From: UBA7703 sp034926785
GTDB lineage: Bacteria > Bacillota > Clostridia > Christensenellales > CAG-138
Length of the DNA stretch: 64,000 nt
Direction: 5' to 3'
Assembly (NCBI GenBank): GCA_034926785.1
Contig: JAYFQU010000021.1
Coordinates: forward strand, 30,250-94,249
A program made the translations under genes and the position numbers. The notes beneath the pieces are model-generated. The model did no database searches and was not told the origin of the DNA. It was given only the letters and a program-made list of their open reading frames with translations. How positions within the stretch are numbered: position 1 is the stretch's first letter; every line of letters starts with the position of its first letter. Below, piece by piece: positions 17,361-25,497 of this stretch.

Positions 17361-17600
17361 AAGCTGTTTCTCATCAACGGCAGCGCGCGGGCGGCAATAC
17401 CGCCCATGTCAGGACACCCTTTGAAGAGTCCCTTGCCGTGGAGGCAAAAAAAGAGCGGAACGCGCTCGAGTTGGTCCGCGTAAACCTTGCGCGGCATTGC
17501 CCCTTGCCCTGCCTTGCGATAAATGCAGAAACTCGCAAAGATAGGGCCTGCGCCGGCGCGCATCCGTCAGTTGCACGCAAAGCGCGTAGTCTGTTACCAC
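17361..17600 (+). pseudogene. Decayed NADPH-dependent FMN reductase fragment
   Basis: Translation gives KLFLINGSAR in one frame, continued one base later in another frame by GGNTAHV, ALELVRVNLAR and a Cys-containing CLAINAETRKDRACAG stretch. Together these match the first 70 or so residues of flavodoxin-fold NADPH-dependent FMN reductases (phosphate-binding loop GSAR.GGNTA, then the Cys pair). A frameshift near 17390, no clear start codon after the GGAGG at 17352-17356, and loss of the C-terminal half mark it as a relic. It explains most of the gap before the next GNAT gene. Confidence 0.6.
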
Positions 17601-17654
17601 GTCGGAGAATGCCACGCGGTGCGATCAAACATCTGGCGCTGCAAAGGAGCACGC

Positions 17655-18536
17655 ATGCAATCGATACAGGTCATTTGTCAGCCTGAGTTGGAAACCATAC
17701 GGCAGGTACGCGCGCTGGAGACCGTTTGCCGCGCGCACGACCATCGGGAGGGTTCGCTTTCTCTCAATCCCTCGCTCAATGCCTCGCCTCAGATGCCGTG
17801 TCTGATCACGCTGCGCGAGGATGACGCGCTCGTAGGCGCAATGACGTTTTTCGCGCCATCGCCGGAGGAAGCGGAGATCGTTGGCCTGACGCATCCCGAT
17901 CATCGCAGAGCAGGCATCTTTCGCGCTCTGGCAAGCGAGGCGGCGCGCCAGGCGGCAGCGTTTGGTATCCCAAGCATGCTCTTTATCTGCGAGCCGCAGT
18001 CCACATCCGGCGTTGCGGCGGTTGCCGCCCTGGGAGCCACGCCCGCGCACACGGAATACAGCCTTTGCTATCAGCGCGACGGCGGTGACCGTCGCCTGGC
18101 CATTCCGCAAGGACTCACTTTGATCCGCGCGACGGAGGCGGATCTAGGCGCCATGTCGCGCATCAGCGCGGAGAGCTTTGCAGAATCCGCGGAGCAAGCA
18201 TATCGGTTTCTGCTCAAGGCAATTGCTTCCGATCACCGTACGCAATATATCGCGCGTCTCAACGGGGAGCCGGTTGGCATCGGCTGCATCGGGTATGAGG
18301 GCGGCGAGGCAACCATCTATGGCCTTGGTGTTTCCCCCGATCAGCAAGGCAATGGGATCGGGCGCGGCATCATTTCTCTGATGCTCGAAAAACTGCTGGC
18401 GAGCGGTATCGAGCGCATCCTCATTGAGGTAGACAATACCAACGCGAATGCGCTGCATCTCTATCTCTCCTGCGGGTTTATGCAGGAGTCGGTCTTCGAC
18501 TATTATCGCGCGTCTGTCAAGTCGCTTTTGCGCTGA
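17655..18536 (+). CDS. Two-domain GNAT acetyltransferase
   Basis: A 293-residue protein with two GNAT folds. The N-terminal one contains VGLTHPDHRRAGIFRAL (about residues 76-92) and the C-terminal one IYGLGVSPDQQGNGIGRGI (about 223-241), both acetyl-CoA-binding motifs, followed by NTNALHLY-like LYLSCGF. The ATG at 17655 has AAAGGAG seven bases upstream; the open frame extends far upstream but only through the pseudogene region. The substrate is unknown. It ends 6 nt from the convergent hydrolase gene. Confidence 0.88.
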   Translation: MQSIQVICQPELETIRQVRALETVCRAHDHREGSLSLNPSLNASPQMPCLITLREDDALVGAMTFFAPSPEEAEIVGLTHPDHRRAGIFRALASEAARQAAAFGIPSMLFICEPQSTSGVAAVAALGATPAHTEYSLCYQRDGGDRRLAIPQGLTLIRATEADLGAMSRISAESFAESAEQAYRFLLKAIASDHRTQYIARLNGEPVGIGCIGYEGGEATIYGLGVSPDQQGNGIGRGIISLMLEKLLASGIERILIEVDNTNANALHLYLSCGFMQESVFDYYRASVKSLLR

Positions 18537-18542
18537 TTCGCT

Positions 18543-19544
18543 CTATCGCTTCTCCGATTCTGCGCTCCTGTTCGGGGCGCTTTTTCGCGTTGTCTCTGTC
18601 AGGAACGACAGCACCTCCGCGTTCGCGCGCTCCGGCTGCTCCAGCGGCAAGATGTGCCCCGCGTTTGGAATCACGATCAGTTCTGCCGTTGCGCCCTGGC
18701 TGCGCGCCAACCGCACCGCACGCTCCATCTCGTGTTGTTTGACAAGTCTGCTCTCCGCCCCGCGTAACCAGAGAGTCGGGCACGAAATTTCTCCTGCCTC
18801 GCGCAGCAGGTTCCAGCTGAGAGAAAACGGACGAATCGCGCCAATCTGCCAGTCGTCCAGATCCCGCTCGCCGCAGGTGTATTTTCCGTGGATCTCATCC
18901 CTTAGGATGCGGGAGAGCCTGTCCGAATTGCTTGGCCTCGTACCCTTGGTGAATATGGAATTCATCAGCTTTTGCACCTTTGCAAGGTCATATTTGGCGT
19001 ATTGCCGGCTCAGCAGGCGCAGCATTCCCGGGGTCTTCAGATAAAGCCAGGTAAGAAGCTGCCAATCCACACGATCGCCCAGACCGCCCGGCTCAAAGAG
19101 CGCCATCGCGCCGATCTGCTCCGGATGCTTTGCGGCATATGCAATCGCAAGTCCGCCGCCCATTGAAAGACCGACGATGCAGAAAAAGCGCAATCCCAGC
19201 TGTGCAAACGCATCCTCCAGAATCTCCATCAACCGCGTACGATCCAACTCGCCCTCCCAGGGACGGGAGCCGCCGTGGCGCGGCGTATCCAACGCAAACA
19301 CATGAAAGCGCTCGCTCAGCGCCGGAAACATACTGTCCCAGATAAATCTGGATTCGTCATACATTGCCCCGTGCAGCAGCACGACAGCCGGGCGATCCCG
19401 CTCCCCAGCCTCATATACGCGAACCGGCCCGCCCAAAACCGTGAGTTGCCGTTTCCGAACGCCCGGCGTCCCTTCGATACCGCCACAGAGTGCATTCTTT
19501 TTTGGTTCTCGTTCAGCTTCATCTACGCTCCCGTACACACCCAT
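18543..19544 (-). CDS. Alpha/beta-hydrolase
   Basis: A 333-residue cytoplasmic alpha/beta-hydrolase with oxyanion-hole segment VVLLHGAMYDESRF, nucleophile elbow GLSMGG (S127) and a C-terminal histidine in PNAGHILPLEQP. The substrate is not evident. AAAGGAG precedes the ATG. It starts 4 nt after the stop of the TetR gene, so both are transcribed from the operator-controlled promoter upstream of tetR, and the hydrolase is the likely regulated target. Confidence 0.88.
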   Translation of the reverse strand: MGVYGSVDEAEREPKKNALCGGIEGTPGVRKRQLTVLGGPVRVYEAGERDRPAVVLLHGAMYDESRFIWDSMFPALSERFHVFALDTPRHGGSRPWEGELDRTRLMEILEDAFAQLGLRFFCIVGLSMGGGLAIAYAAKHPEQIGAMALFEPGGLGDRVDWQLLTWLYLKTPGMLRLLSRQYAKYDLAKVQKLMNSIFTKGTRPSNSDRLSRILRDEIHGKYTCGERDLDDWQIGAIRPFSLSWNLLREAGEISCPTLWLRGAESRLVKQHEMERAVRLARSQGATAELIVIPNAGHILPLEQPERANAEVLSFLTETTRKSAPNRSAESEKR

Positions 19545-19548
19545 ATTC

Positions 19549-20151
19549 CTAGACTCCTTTCCCCGTTAAAAGCAGTTCCATTCGATCGATCCATACGGAA
19601 AATCCGCGCTTTAACATCTCCGGCTCCGTCGTCCCGGCGTTGCGCATCTCCTCCAAAAATCCCTGCGACACCCAGAGGATCAGCTTTTGCGCATCCTGTG
19701 CCGAAATGTCGCCGCGTATTTTTGCATATGCCTCCTCCCGCACGGTTCCTACCCCGCGCCGCGCATACTCCGCCTGAACCAGCGCGTGCACAAACGGGTC
19801 GGCGTCAAACGCCGCAGCATACGAAAAGGCGTAGACCCAGGGCGAGCGGGAGAAGAGGCGCATCCGCGCGTCTACCGTTCGCCGCATGGCGTCAAACACG
19901 TCCTCCTTCGCAAAGCTCCCCGCGCGCGCCTCGCTGTCCGCAGCGTATATTCCGTCCGCCGCCATGTGAAACGCCTCTCGATAGAGCCGCTCCTTTGTGC
20001 CAAAGTATTTAAATAGCACGCTCTTGGAAACCCCGGCTGCCTTCGCAATATCCTGCATGGAGGCCTTCTGATAACCAAATTTAGCAAACGCCTCGCAAGC
20101 GGCGTTGATGGCCGCCCCCCGCCGCCGCTCAACTTGATTGTCCTTTGGCAT
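19549..20151 (-). CDS. TetR-family transcriptional regulator
   Basis: A 200-residue repressor with a TetR helix-turn-helix at residues 10-57 (AFAKFGYQKASMQDIAKAAG, then VSKSVLFKYFGTKERLY) and a helical ligand domain. It is the first gene of a two-gene operon with an alpha/beta-hydrolase. An 11-bp perfect inverted repeat about 20 bp upstream of its start is a convincing autoregulatory operator. The inducer is unknown. Confidence 0.92.
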   Translation of the reverse strand: MPKDNQVERRRGAAINAACEAFAKFGYQKASMQDIAKAAGVSKSVLFKYFGTKERLYREAFHMAADGIYAADSEARAGSFAKEDVFDAMRRTVDARMRLFSRSPWVYAFSYAAAFDADPFVHALVQAEYARRGVGTVREEAYAKIRGDISAQDAQKLILWVSQGFLEEMRNAGTTEPEMLKRGFSVWIDRMELLLTGKGV

Positions 20152-20170
20152 ATCGTTACCCTCCCCGTCC

Positions 20171-20195
20171 TATCGTGACCGTTTCGGTCACGATA
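20171..20195. promoter_or_regulatory. TetR operator palindrome
   Basis: TATCGTGACCG and CGGTCACGATA form a perfect inverted repeat around TTT, lying just downstream of a minus-strand -10 (TATCAT) and upstream of tetR. Binding there would block its transcription. Confidence 0.75.
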
Positions 20196-20310
20196 GAATG
20201 ATAGCACCATCGCCCCTCTTTGCATAGTGGGAGCGTTCAGGCCCGTGAAAAATAAATCGGCATCCTTCTGGTCAGAATACAATCGCATCGTGTTTTCTCT
20301 CGACCAATGG

Positions 20311-20316
20311 TATAAT
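20311..20316 (+). promoter_or_regulatory. Extended -10 promoter for the 20.4-24.1 kb operon
   Basis: TATAAT preceded by TGG gives an extended -10 element; no good -35 is seen. It would drive the short reading frame at 20360 and the six genes beyond it. Confidence 0.55.
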
Positions 20317-20359
20317 AGGGACAGCATACTCTGATTTTGAGGGTCGGAAAGGAACGCGC

Positions 20360-20434
20360 ATGGCATACGATATCAAGCCGCTGGCCGCGCCGTTTACAAA
20401 TCCATCGAATTACGCGAAAATGAAACAAGAGTGA
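20360..20434 (+). CDS. 24-residue open reading frame, possible leader peptide
   Basis: ATG preceded by AAAGGAA opens a 24-codon frame ending in TGA, 31 nt before the hydrolase gene and 44 nt after the -10 box. The peptide (start MAYDIKPLAAPFTNPSNY) is not recognised. It has no hydrophobic segment and no run of one amino acid that would suggest classic attenuation. It may be a leader peptide coupled to the downstream gene or chance. Confidence 0.4.
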   Translation: MAYDIKPLAAPFTNPSNYAKMKQE

Positions 20435-20465
20435 ACCTCCATCTTGATCAAAAAGGATCGTCTGA

Positions 20466-21248
20466 ATGAAACAATACGTCATCCAACACGGCGGCTATGC
20501 CGTCTTCTATCACGACCTTCCCGGTGAGACCCCGCCGCTGGTCTTCTTGCACGGGCTTGGCTGCACCAGTTCCTTTGAATACCCCGCCGTCATGTCCGAC
20601 CCTGCGTTGCGTGGGCGCAGAGCGCTGTTAATCGACCTGCTCGGTGCGGGATACAGCGAGCGGCCGCTGGAATTTAGCTACACCGTCGAGGATCATGCCG
20701 CGTATCTTTACGAGATGCTTGTCCGGCTTGATCTGGCAGGTATCATCCTCTTTGGGCATAGCCTCGGCGGCGCGGTCGCCATCTGCCTCGCCGGGCTGCT
20801 GAAAGATCGCCTCCGGCAGCTCATCTTGACGGAGTCGAATCTGGATCCTAGTCCGGCCGGCGCGACGAGCCGAATGATCGGTTCGCAGCCGTATGATGCG
20901 TTTCTCGCGCATGGATATGCGGAAATGCTCGCCCACGCAAGCCGTCTATATCCGCTCTGGGCCGCGACGCTTGGGCACTGGCTGCCGGAGGCAGCCTGGC
21001 GTATCTCCCGCTCCGCCATACGGGGCGGAACGCCGTCCTGGCGGCAGCAGCTCTACGATCTAAAGCAGCCAAAGGCGTTTTTCTTCGGCGAACGCAGCTT
21101 GCCAGACCCGGATGTTGACCTGCTGCGACAGGCGGGCGTTCGCGTGGAAGTCATTCCAAACGCGGGGCACTCCATGGCGCTGGAACAGCCGTCCGCGCTG
21201 GCGCAAGTCATCGCCCGCGTGATAGCGGACGTGGAGGAAACGATATGA
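20466..21248 (+). CDS. Alpha/beta-hydrolase
   Basis: A 260-residue alpha/beta-hydrolase: oxyanion segment LVFLHGLGCTSSFEYP, nucleophile elbow FGHSLGG (S99) and terminal histidine in PNAGHSMALEQP. It is unrelated in detail to the hydrolase at 18.5 kb. AAGGA lies nine bases before the ATG. It is the first full gene of a compact operon and overlaps the DUF1697 gene by 4 nt (ATGA). The substrate is unknown. Confidence 0.88.
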   Translation: MKQYVIQHGGYAVFYHDLPGETPPLVFLHGLGCTSSFEYPAVMSDPALRGRRALLIDLLGAGYSERPLEFSYTVEDHAAYLYEMLVRLDLAGIILFGHSLGGAVAICLAGLLKDRLRQLILTESNLDPSPAGATSRMIGSQPYDAFLAHGYAEMLAHASRLYPLWAATLGHWLPEAAWRISRSAIRGGTPSWRQQLYDLKQPKAFFFGERSLPDPDVDLLRQAGVRVEVIPNAGHSMALEQPSALAQVIARVIADVEETI

Positions 21249-21799
21249 CCCGCATGATCGCGCTGCTGCGCGGCATAAACGTTGGCACGGGAAACCGCAT
21301 CCGCATGGATGCGCTCCGCAAACTCTTTCAAGAGGCGGGGTTTTCCGGTGTGGAAACCTATATCCAGAGTGGAAATGTACTGTTTTCAACCGATGCGCCG
21401 GAGGTCGCCGTGCGGGATACGATCGTGCGTGTTCTGTTGGAAGGCGCGCAGATTAAAACCACCGTAGCTTTGCGCAGTGCGGAGGAGCTCGCCGCCATCG
21501 TATTGAATTGTCCGTTTTCAAACGAGGAGATTGCGTCGGCACAGCATGATAATGTTGAGGGTGAAAGTTTTTATGTTTACCTTTTGCCGCAAGCGCCCAC
21601 GCCGGAGACGCTCCCGACGCTTGCGTCGCTTCCTCAGGGGCCGGATCGGTTTGTAATCATCGGGCGGGACGTTTATTTGTTACTGCGCCAAAGCGTCCGC
21701 AACTCCAAACTGGCGATCAAACTCCAAAAAACGTTTCCCGAAGCAACGGCTCGAAACTGGAACACAATCACTCAGTTGTATCAACATTCTAACCAGTAG
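21245..21799 (+). CDS. DUF1697 domain protein
   Basis: A 184-residue protein matching DUF1697 over its length: the start MTRMIALLRGINVGTGNRI and the segment FSGVETYIQSGNVLFS are characteristic, and the end ATARNWNTITQLY is the conserved C-terminal motif. No function is known for the family. It overlaps the hydrolase stop by 4 nt, so translation is coupled. Confidence 0.92.
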   Translation: MTRMIALLRGINVGTGNRIRMDALRKLFQEAGFSGVETYIQSGNVLFSTDAPEVAVRDTIVRVLLEGAQIKTTVALRSAEELAAIVLNCPFSNEEIASAQHDNVEGESFYVYLLPQAPTPETLPTLASLPQGPDRFVIIGRDVYLLLRQSVRNSKLAIKLQKTFPEATARNWNTITQLYQHSNQ

Positions 21800-21813
21800 T
21801 CCGGAGGGTTCGC

Positions 21814-22314
21814 ATGGATTCTGGCAAGCTTTCGCTGGGCAATTGCATCACGGCATATTGCCGCGCTGTTCGGGCGGATGATCTTCCCCGCGCATACCGC
21901 GGCATACTGTCCGCGCTTCTGTCATTCAAGACAGGATGGGAAGCGGCGCACCCGGAGGATAGCGTCGGTTCGCTCTATCAAGGCTATCTGGATATGAGCT
22001 TTGTCGCCGTTGCCCCCGCTGCTTTTCGCGCGCGGCGTCTGAAGATTTCGCTCGTGTTTCTTCATGCCGAGGGGACGTTTTCGCTCTGGCTCACGGCGGG
22101 CAACCGCATCATTCAGGCGCAGACCGCGGAAGAACTGGCGCAAAAGCCGCTCGGCACATATTCGCTTTCCAGTTTAAAGCCCGGCGTGGACGCCATCCTC
22201 TCGCAGGAGGTTCCCCCGCCCTACGCTTTTGATGAACCGGAGCGGCTCACCGCGCGCCTGATCGATGCGGCGGAGCGTTTCTTTTTTGACATGAAATCCC
22301 TTCTGGAGGCATAG
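21814..22314 (+). CDS. Conserved protein resembling DUF7000
   Basis: A 166-residue soluble protein without recognised catalytic motifs. The segments YRGILSALLSFKTGW, YQGYLDMSFVAVAP and KISLVFLHAEGTFSLWL resemble the DUF7000 group seen beside acetyltransferase and DUF1697 genes in Clostridia, but this assignment is by memory and only moderately secure. CGGAGGG lies nine bases before the ATG. It is 14 nt after the DUF1697 gene, in the same operon. Confidence 0.7.
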   Translation: MDSGKLSLGNCITAYCRAVRADDLPRAYRGILSALLSFKTGWEAAHPEDSVGSLYQGYLDMSFVAVAPAAFRARRLKISLVFLHAEGTFSLWLTAGNRIIQAQTAEELAQKPLGTYSLSSLKPGVDAILSQEVPPPYAFDEPERLTARLIDAAERFFFDMKSLLEA

Positions 22315-22320
22315 CAGAGA

Positions 22321-22779
22321 ATGGAACTGGAGATTCGCGCGATTCGGGAGGAAGAATTGCCGCAGGCGCTAGCGCTCGTAAAGCGCGTGTTTTTGCAATA
22401 CGAGGCCCCGGATTATTCCAACCAGGGCGTCGATACCTTCCTCGCCTTTTTGCAGGATCGGGCGAAGGTCTCCGAGTTGAAACCGCTTGGCGCGTTTGCA
22501 GCGGGGCAAATCGTCGGCGTGTTGGCCATGCGCGGCGCGAGCCATATCTCGCTGTTTTTTGTTGAGAGCGCCATGCAGGGAAAAGGTGTAGGCCGCGCAT
22601 TGTTTTCCGCCGCGCGCGCAGCCTGCCCCCGCGATATGATGACCGTCAATTCCTCTCCATATGCCGTGGAAATCTACAAGCGCCTTGGCTTCTCGCCGCT
22701 GAGCACGGAGCAGGAGGCGGATGGAATCCGTTTTACCCCGATGAAGTGCATCCTGATTTCGGGAGGCGATGCGCAATGA
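22321..22779 (+). CDS. GNAT acetyltransferase
   Basis: A 152-residue GNAT protein: EIRAIREEELPQALALVKRVF at the N-terminus, the acetyl-CoA motif ESAMQGKGVGRALF, and AVEIYKRLGFSPL near the C-terminus. The substrate is unknown. It starts 6 nt after the preceding stop and overlaps the next gene by 4 nt, placing it inside the operon. Confidence 0.9.
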   Translation: MELEIRAIREEELPQALALVKRVFLQYEAPDYSNQGVDTFLAFLQDRAKVSELKPLGAFAAGQIVGVLAMRGASHISLFFVESAMQGKGVGRALFSAARAACPRDMMTVNSSPYAVEIYKRLGFSPLSTEQEADGIRFTPMKCILISGGDAQ

Positions 22780-23381
22780 ACGATACGATCCTCTCTTCGA
22801 TCACGCCTGACAACGCTGCCGTTTTTGCGGAGGCGCTCACTGCGGCGGATATCGCGCCGCTGGTTGAGCGGCTCGCCAGCCAGGAGGACAAGATTCGCTA
22901 CCCTGCGTTTTTGCTCCTTCGCGCCCGCTCCGCCATCGCAAACGATCTATCCCCTTATTGGGATCTGCTCGCGGAGAAGCTAACAAGCGCCAACTCCTAT
23001 CAGCGCAGCATCGGTGCTATGCTGCTTGCCGCCAACGCGCGGTGGGGCGACACGGAGCGCATACGCGCCGTGCTGCCCGCCTACTTTGCCCTGCTGAATG
23101 ACGAAAAGCCCATCACCGTTCGTCAGAGCGTCCAGGCTTTGCCGCAGGTGCTCTCTGCGCATCCGCTGTTGGCGGACGATATCTCAAAGGCTTTGATGCG
23201 GATCGACCTGATGCAGGTTAAGGAAACCATGCGAAAGCTTATACTGGCGGATGTGATCGAGGCGCTGCTCGCAGCGCGGGAGATTTCGCCAAACGCCTCG
23301 ATTGAGGAATATCTCTTCTCCGCGCTCAACGGCGGGATTCTTGACGAAAAGACTAAAAAGCAGTTACAAAAGCGCATTTAG
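22776..23381 (+). CDS. HEAT-repeat-like helical protein
   Basis: A 201-residue, almost wholly helical protein. Helix pairs such as RLASQEDKIRYPAFLLLRAR, YQRSIGAMLLAANARW and TVRQSVQALPQVLS recur with HEAT-like spacing, suggesting a protein-interaction scaffold; the resemblance is structural, and no catalytic motif is seen. It starts with the ATGA overlap at the end of the GNAT gene. Confidence 0.7.
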   Translation: MNDTILSSITPDNAAVFAEALTAADIAPLVERLASQEDKIRYPAFLLLRARSAIANDLSPYWDLLAEKLTSANSYQRSIGAMLLAANARWGDTERIRAVLPAYFALLNDEKPITVRQSVQALPQVLSAHPLLADDISKALMRIDLMQVKETMRKLILADVIEALLAAREISPNASIEEYLFSALNGGILDEKTKKQLQKRI

Positions 23382-23412
23382 CGCAATTTTTCATCAAAGG
23401 AGCGTGCGTTTT

Positions 23413-24087
23413 GTGAACCAAAAAGCGAATTTTTATATCGTCCGCGTGCTGTCGCAGCGGGTCATTGGTTTTCTATTATTCTTCTTCTTTGCCCGCTGGG
23501 TGCCCAGCGTACGATCCATGGTCTATTTTTCGCTTTATTTCGTCTTTGCCATCGTCTCGCTTGCCATGGTGCGCAGCGTCAGTCCGGCAACGCTCGCGGC
23601 GCGCGGCAGACTGGGGGATAACACGCCCGTATGGGATAGAATCCTGCTCGCGTTCTATTGGCTGCTGACATATTTTGTTATCTACATCCTTGCGGGATTG
23701 GAGGCAAGCCGCGCGCCCGCGCTTGGTTGGGTGTTCGGCGTTGGCGTCCTGTTGCAGGTTGCCGCCTCGCTGCTAACGCTCTGGGCGGTTCGTGTCAATC
23801 CTTTTTTGGAGTCCAGCGCGCGAATTCAAAGGGATCGCTGCCAGTCGGTATGCAATTGCGGCCCATACAGCGCGATTCGCCACCCTACCTATGCCGCCAT
23901 TCTTCTTTGGTGCGTCGGCGTTTCTCTTGTATTTGAAACATTGTTTACCGCCGTATGCGCAGGCGTAATCGCAATTCTCGTCATCCTGCGCACCGTGCTG
24001 GAAGACCGCATGCTGCGCGCCGAGCTTGCCGGATATCAGGCATATGCCGCTCAGGTCAAGCATCGCCTGATTCCGTATATCTGGTAG
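23413..24087 (+). CDS. Isoprenylcysteine carboxyl methyltransferase-like membrane protein
   Basis: A 224-residue membrane protein with about five hydrophobic segments and the ICMT/PEMT-type C-terminal block GPYSAIRHPTYAAILLW followed by a membrane segment, LEDRMLRAELAGYQAYA and RLIPYIW. In bacteria such proteins are SAM-dependent methyltransferases of unknown, often lipid-like substrates. The start is a GTG with AAAGGAG about ten bases upstream; the frame continues upstream only inside the previous gene. It is the last gene of the operon, ending 18 nt before terminator-nested element copy A. Confidence 0.82.
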   Translation: MNQKANFYIVRVLSQRVIGFLLFFFFARWVPSVRSMVYFSLYFVFAIVSLAMVRSVSPATLAARGRLGDNTPVWDRILLAFYWLLTYFVIYILAGLEASRAPALGWVFGVGVLLQVAASLLTLWAVRVNPFLESSARIQRDRCQSVCNCGPYSAIRHPTYAAILLWCVGVSLVFETLFTAVCAGVIAILVILRTVLEDRMLRAELAGYQAYAAQVKHRLIPYIW

Positions 24088-24104
24088 TCGTGCAACGATG
24101 CAAA

Positions 24105-24364
24105 GCAGCGGCCATCGTCAGATGGCCGCTGCATGCCTGTCAAAAAAAAGTCCCGGGATTGTTAAGGGCCGCCGCCCTTAACCCATTGGTTCCGGCTGCG
24201 GTGGCTTTGCCACCGCGACGGATCGCCCGTGATCGGGCGGTTTCTTCGCAGTTCTTTGCCGTTCGGAGTCCGGAGGACGAGAGGCAAAGAGCGGCTGCCC
24301 CGGCAAAAAACTTGTTTTTTGCCGGCCTCCAGCGGCCATCGTCAGATGGCCGCTGATGTTTTTT
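24105..24364. repeat. Terminator-nested element, copy A
   Basis: A 195-bp hairpin-rich core (about 24133-24329) is flanked by two copies of one hairpin, CAGCGGCCATC-GTCA-GATGGCCGCTG, at 24106-24131 and 24330-24355. Only the right copy is followed by a T run (24359-24364), as expected if one terminator had been duplicated. Relative to copies B and C, the core is inverted. It lies between convergent genes. Confidence 0.8.
24330..24364 (+). terminator. Intrinsic terminator of the 20.4-24.1 kb operon
   Basis: A perfect 11-bp stem with a GTCA loop and six T residues three bases after the stem. Its duplicate without T run lies at 24106-24131, on the other side of the inserted element. Confidence 0.8.
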
Positions 24365-24376
24365 ATACGGAATCCA

Positions 24377-25360
24377 TTACCCTTTTTTCTTGGTGGTCTT
24401 CTTCGCCGTGCTCTTCTTGGCAGTGCTTGATTTGGCGCCGGAGCTCTTTCTCGTGGAGGAGGACTTCTTCGGGCTGCTCTTTTGCGAATCATCGCCAAAA
24501 AGGCTTCCAAGCAGCGCGCCGCCAAGGCTTGCAGCGCTGTTGTTACTGCCGCCACCGCCACCTAAGAGCGAACCAAGCAATTCACCGCCGAGCGAGGAGC
24601 CGGAGTTATGATTGCTGTTACCGCCGCCCAACAGCGAACCGAGCAGATCGCCGCCGTTATCGTTGTTGTCATCATCACCGGCATCCGAAAGCAGCGAGCC
24701 CAGCAAAGATCCCATGCCTGAGCCGCCGTTGCCGCCAGAAGAGGAGCCGTTTGAGCCAAGCAGGGAGCCAAGCAGCGCGCCGCCAAGCGAGGAGCCGGAC
24801 TGATGATTGCTTCCGCCGCCAAGCAGATTCCCCAGCAGAGAACCCGCCGCGTCGCTTGTTCCGCTGCCAAGTAGGCTGCCAATCAGCGAACCGGAACCGG
24901 AACCCCCGCCAAGCAGAGAGCCAAGGATGGAGCCGATGCCGCCAGCGTTTCCCTGGTTCTGCTGACCCAGCAAAGAGAGAAGAAGCGGAGCTAGCTGCAG
25001 CAGGATCGACGTGGTCTGTCCCTTTTCCAATCCCGCTTTTTTGGAGAGCGCAGAGACGGTCTTGTTTGTGTTGTCGCCAAACAGATGTTGGAGGATCTTT
25101 GCGCTGTCGGTTTGATCCACGCCGGAGAGAAAAGATTTCACATCCGTGGAGTCGTTCGCCGCATGGTCATTGAGCGCCTGGGTCAGCGCCTGTTCGCCCT
25201 TATGGGTGCTCGCGTTTTGCTGCATGCCTTCGAGCATCAGCGGAAGCGCCGCGCCAATGACGGACTCCACTTGGGATTTTTTCGCGCCGCTGCTTTTGCT
25301 CAGCGTGCCAACGGCATCGTTACCCAGAATGGTTTCGAGCAAGGTGTCTGTGTAGTTCAT
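24377..25360 (-). CDS. DUF937 domain protein with glycine-rich repeats and histone-H1-like tail
   Basis: A 327-residue protein. Residues 1-130 match DUF937 (YidB-like; helices such as NDAVGTLSKSSGAKKSQVES and ILLQLAPLLLSLLG). Residues 130-290 are built of imperfect LLGSLLGGG repeats with Ser/Asn-rich spacers. The last 35 residues are rich in K, S, T and A (KKSSSTRKSSGAKSS, AKKSTAKKTTKKKG), like histone H1 or mycobacterial-type nucleoid tails. A cytoplasmic, nucleoid-binding or oligomerising role is inference. AAAGGGAGA precedes the ATG by six bases. No signal peptide is seen. Confidence 0.85.
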   Translation of the reverse strand: MNYTDTLLETILGNDAVGTLSKSSGAKKSQVESVIGAALPLMLEGMQQNASTHKGEQALTQALNDHAANDSTDVKSFLSGVDQTDSAKILQHLFGDNTNKTVSALSKKAGLEKGQTTSILLQLAPLLLSLLGQQNQGNAGGIGSILGSLLGGGSGSGSLIGSLLGSGTSDAAGSLLGNLLGGGSNHQSGSSLGGALLGSLLGSNGSSSGGNGGSGMGSLLGSLLSDAGDDDNNDNGGDLLGSLLGGGNSNHNSGSSLGGELLGSLLGGGGGSNNSAASLGGALLGSLFGDDSQKSSPKKSSSTRKSSGAKSSTAKKSTAKKTTKKKG

Positions 25361-25415
25361 AGGTTTCTCCCTTTCCTGTACAATTCAATCTTCATAAAGT
25401 CGTTCCTGCGTGGCT

Positions 25416-25448
25416 ATTATAGTCAGTCCGCGTCACACATTCCGTGAC
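25416..25448 (-). promoter_or_regulatory. Promoter with inverted repeat upstream of the DUF937 gene
   Basis: On the minus strand, TATAAT lies at 25421-25416, and an inverted repeat GTCAC-7 nt-GTGAC lies about 30 bp upstream of the expected start, overlapping the -35 zone. No good -35 box is seen, which fits an activated or regulated promoter. Confidence 0.4.
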
Positions 25449-25497
25449 AATGTATGATAATCACTTTAAAATGTGATGAAACGCAAAGAAAACAATC

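Noticed and set aside
24105..24364. Group IIC intron insertion at the terminator
   Set aside because: Group IIC introns do insert after terminator hairpins, but the core is only about 195 bp, has no recognisable domain V and would not duplicate the hairpin.
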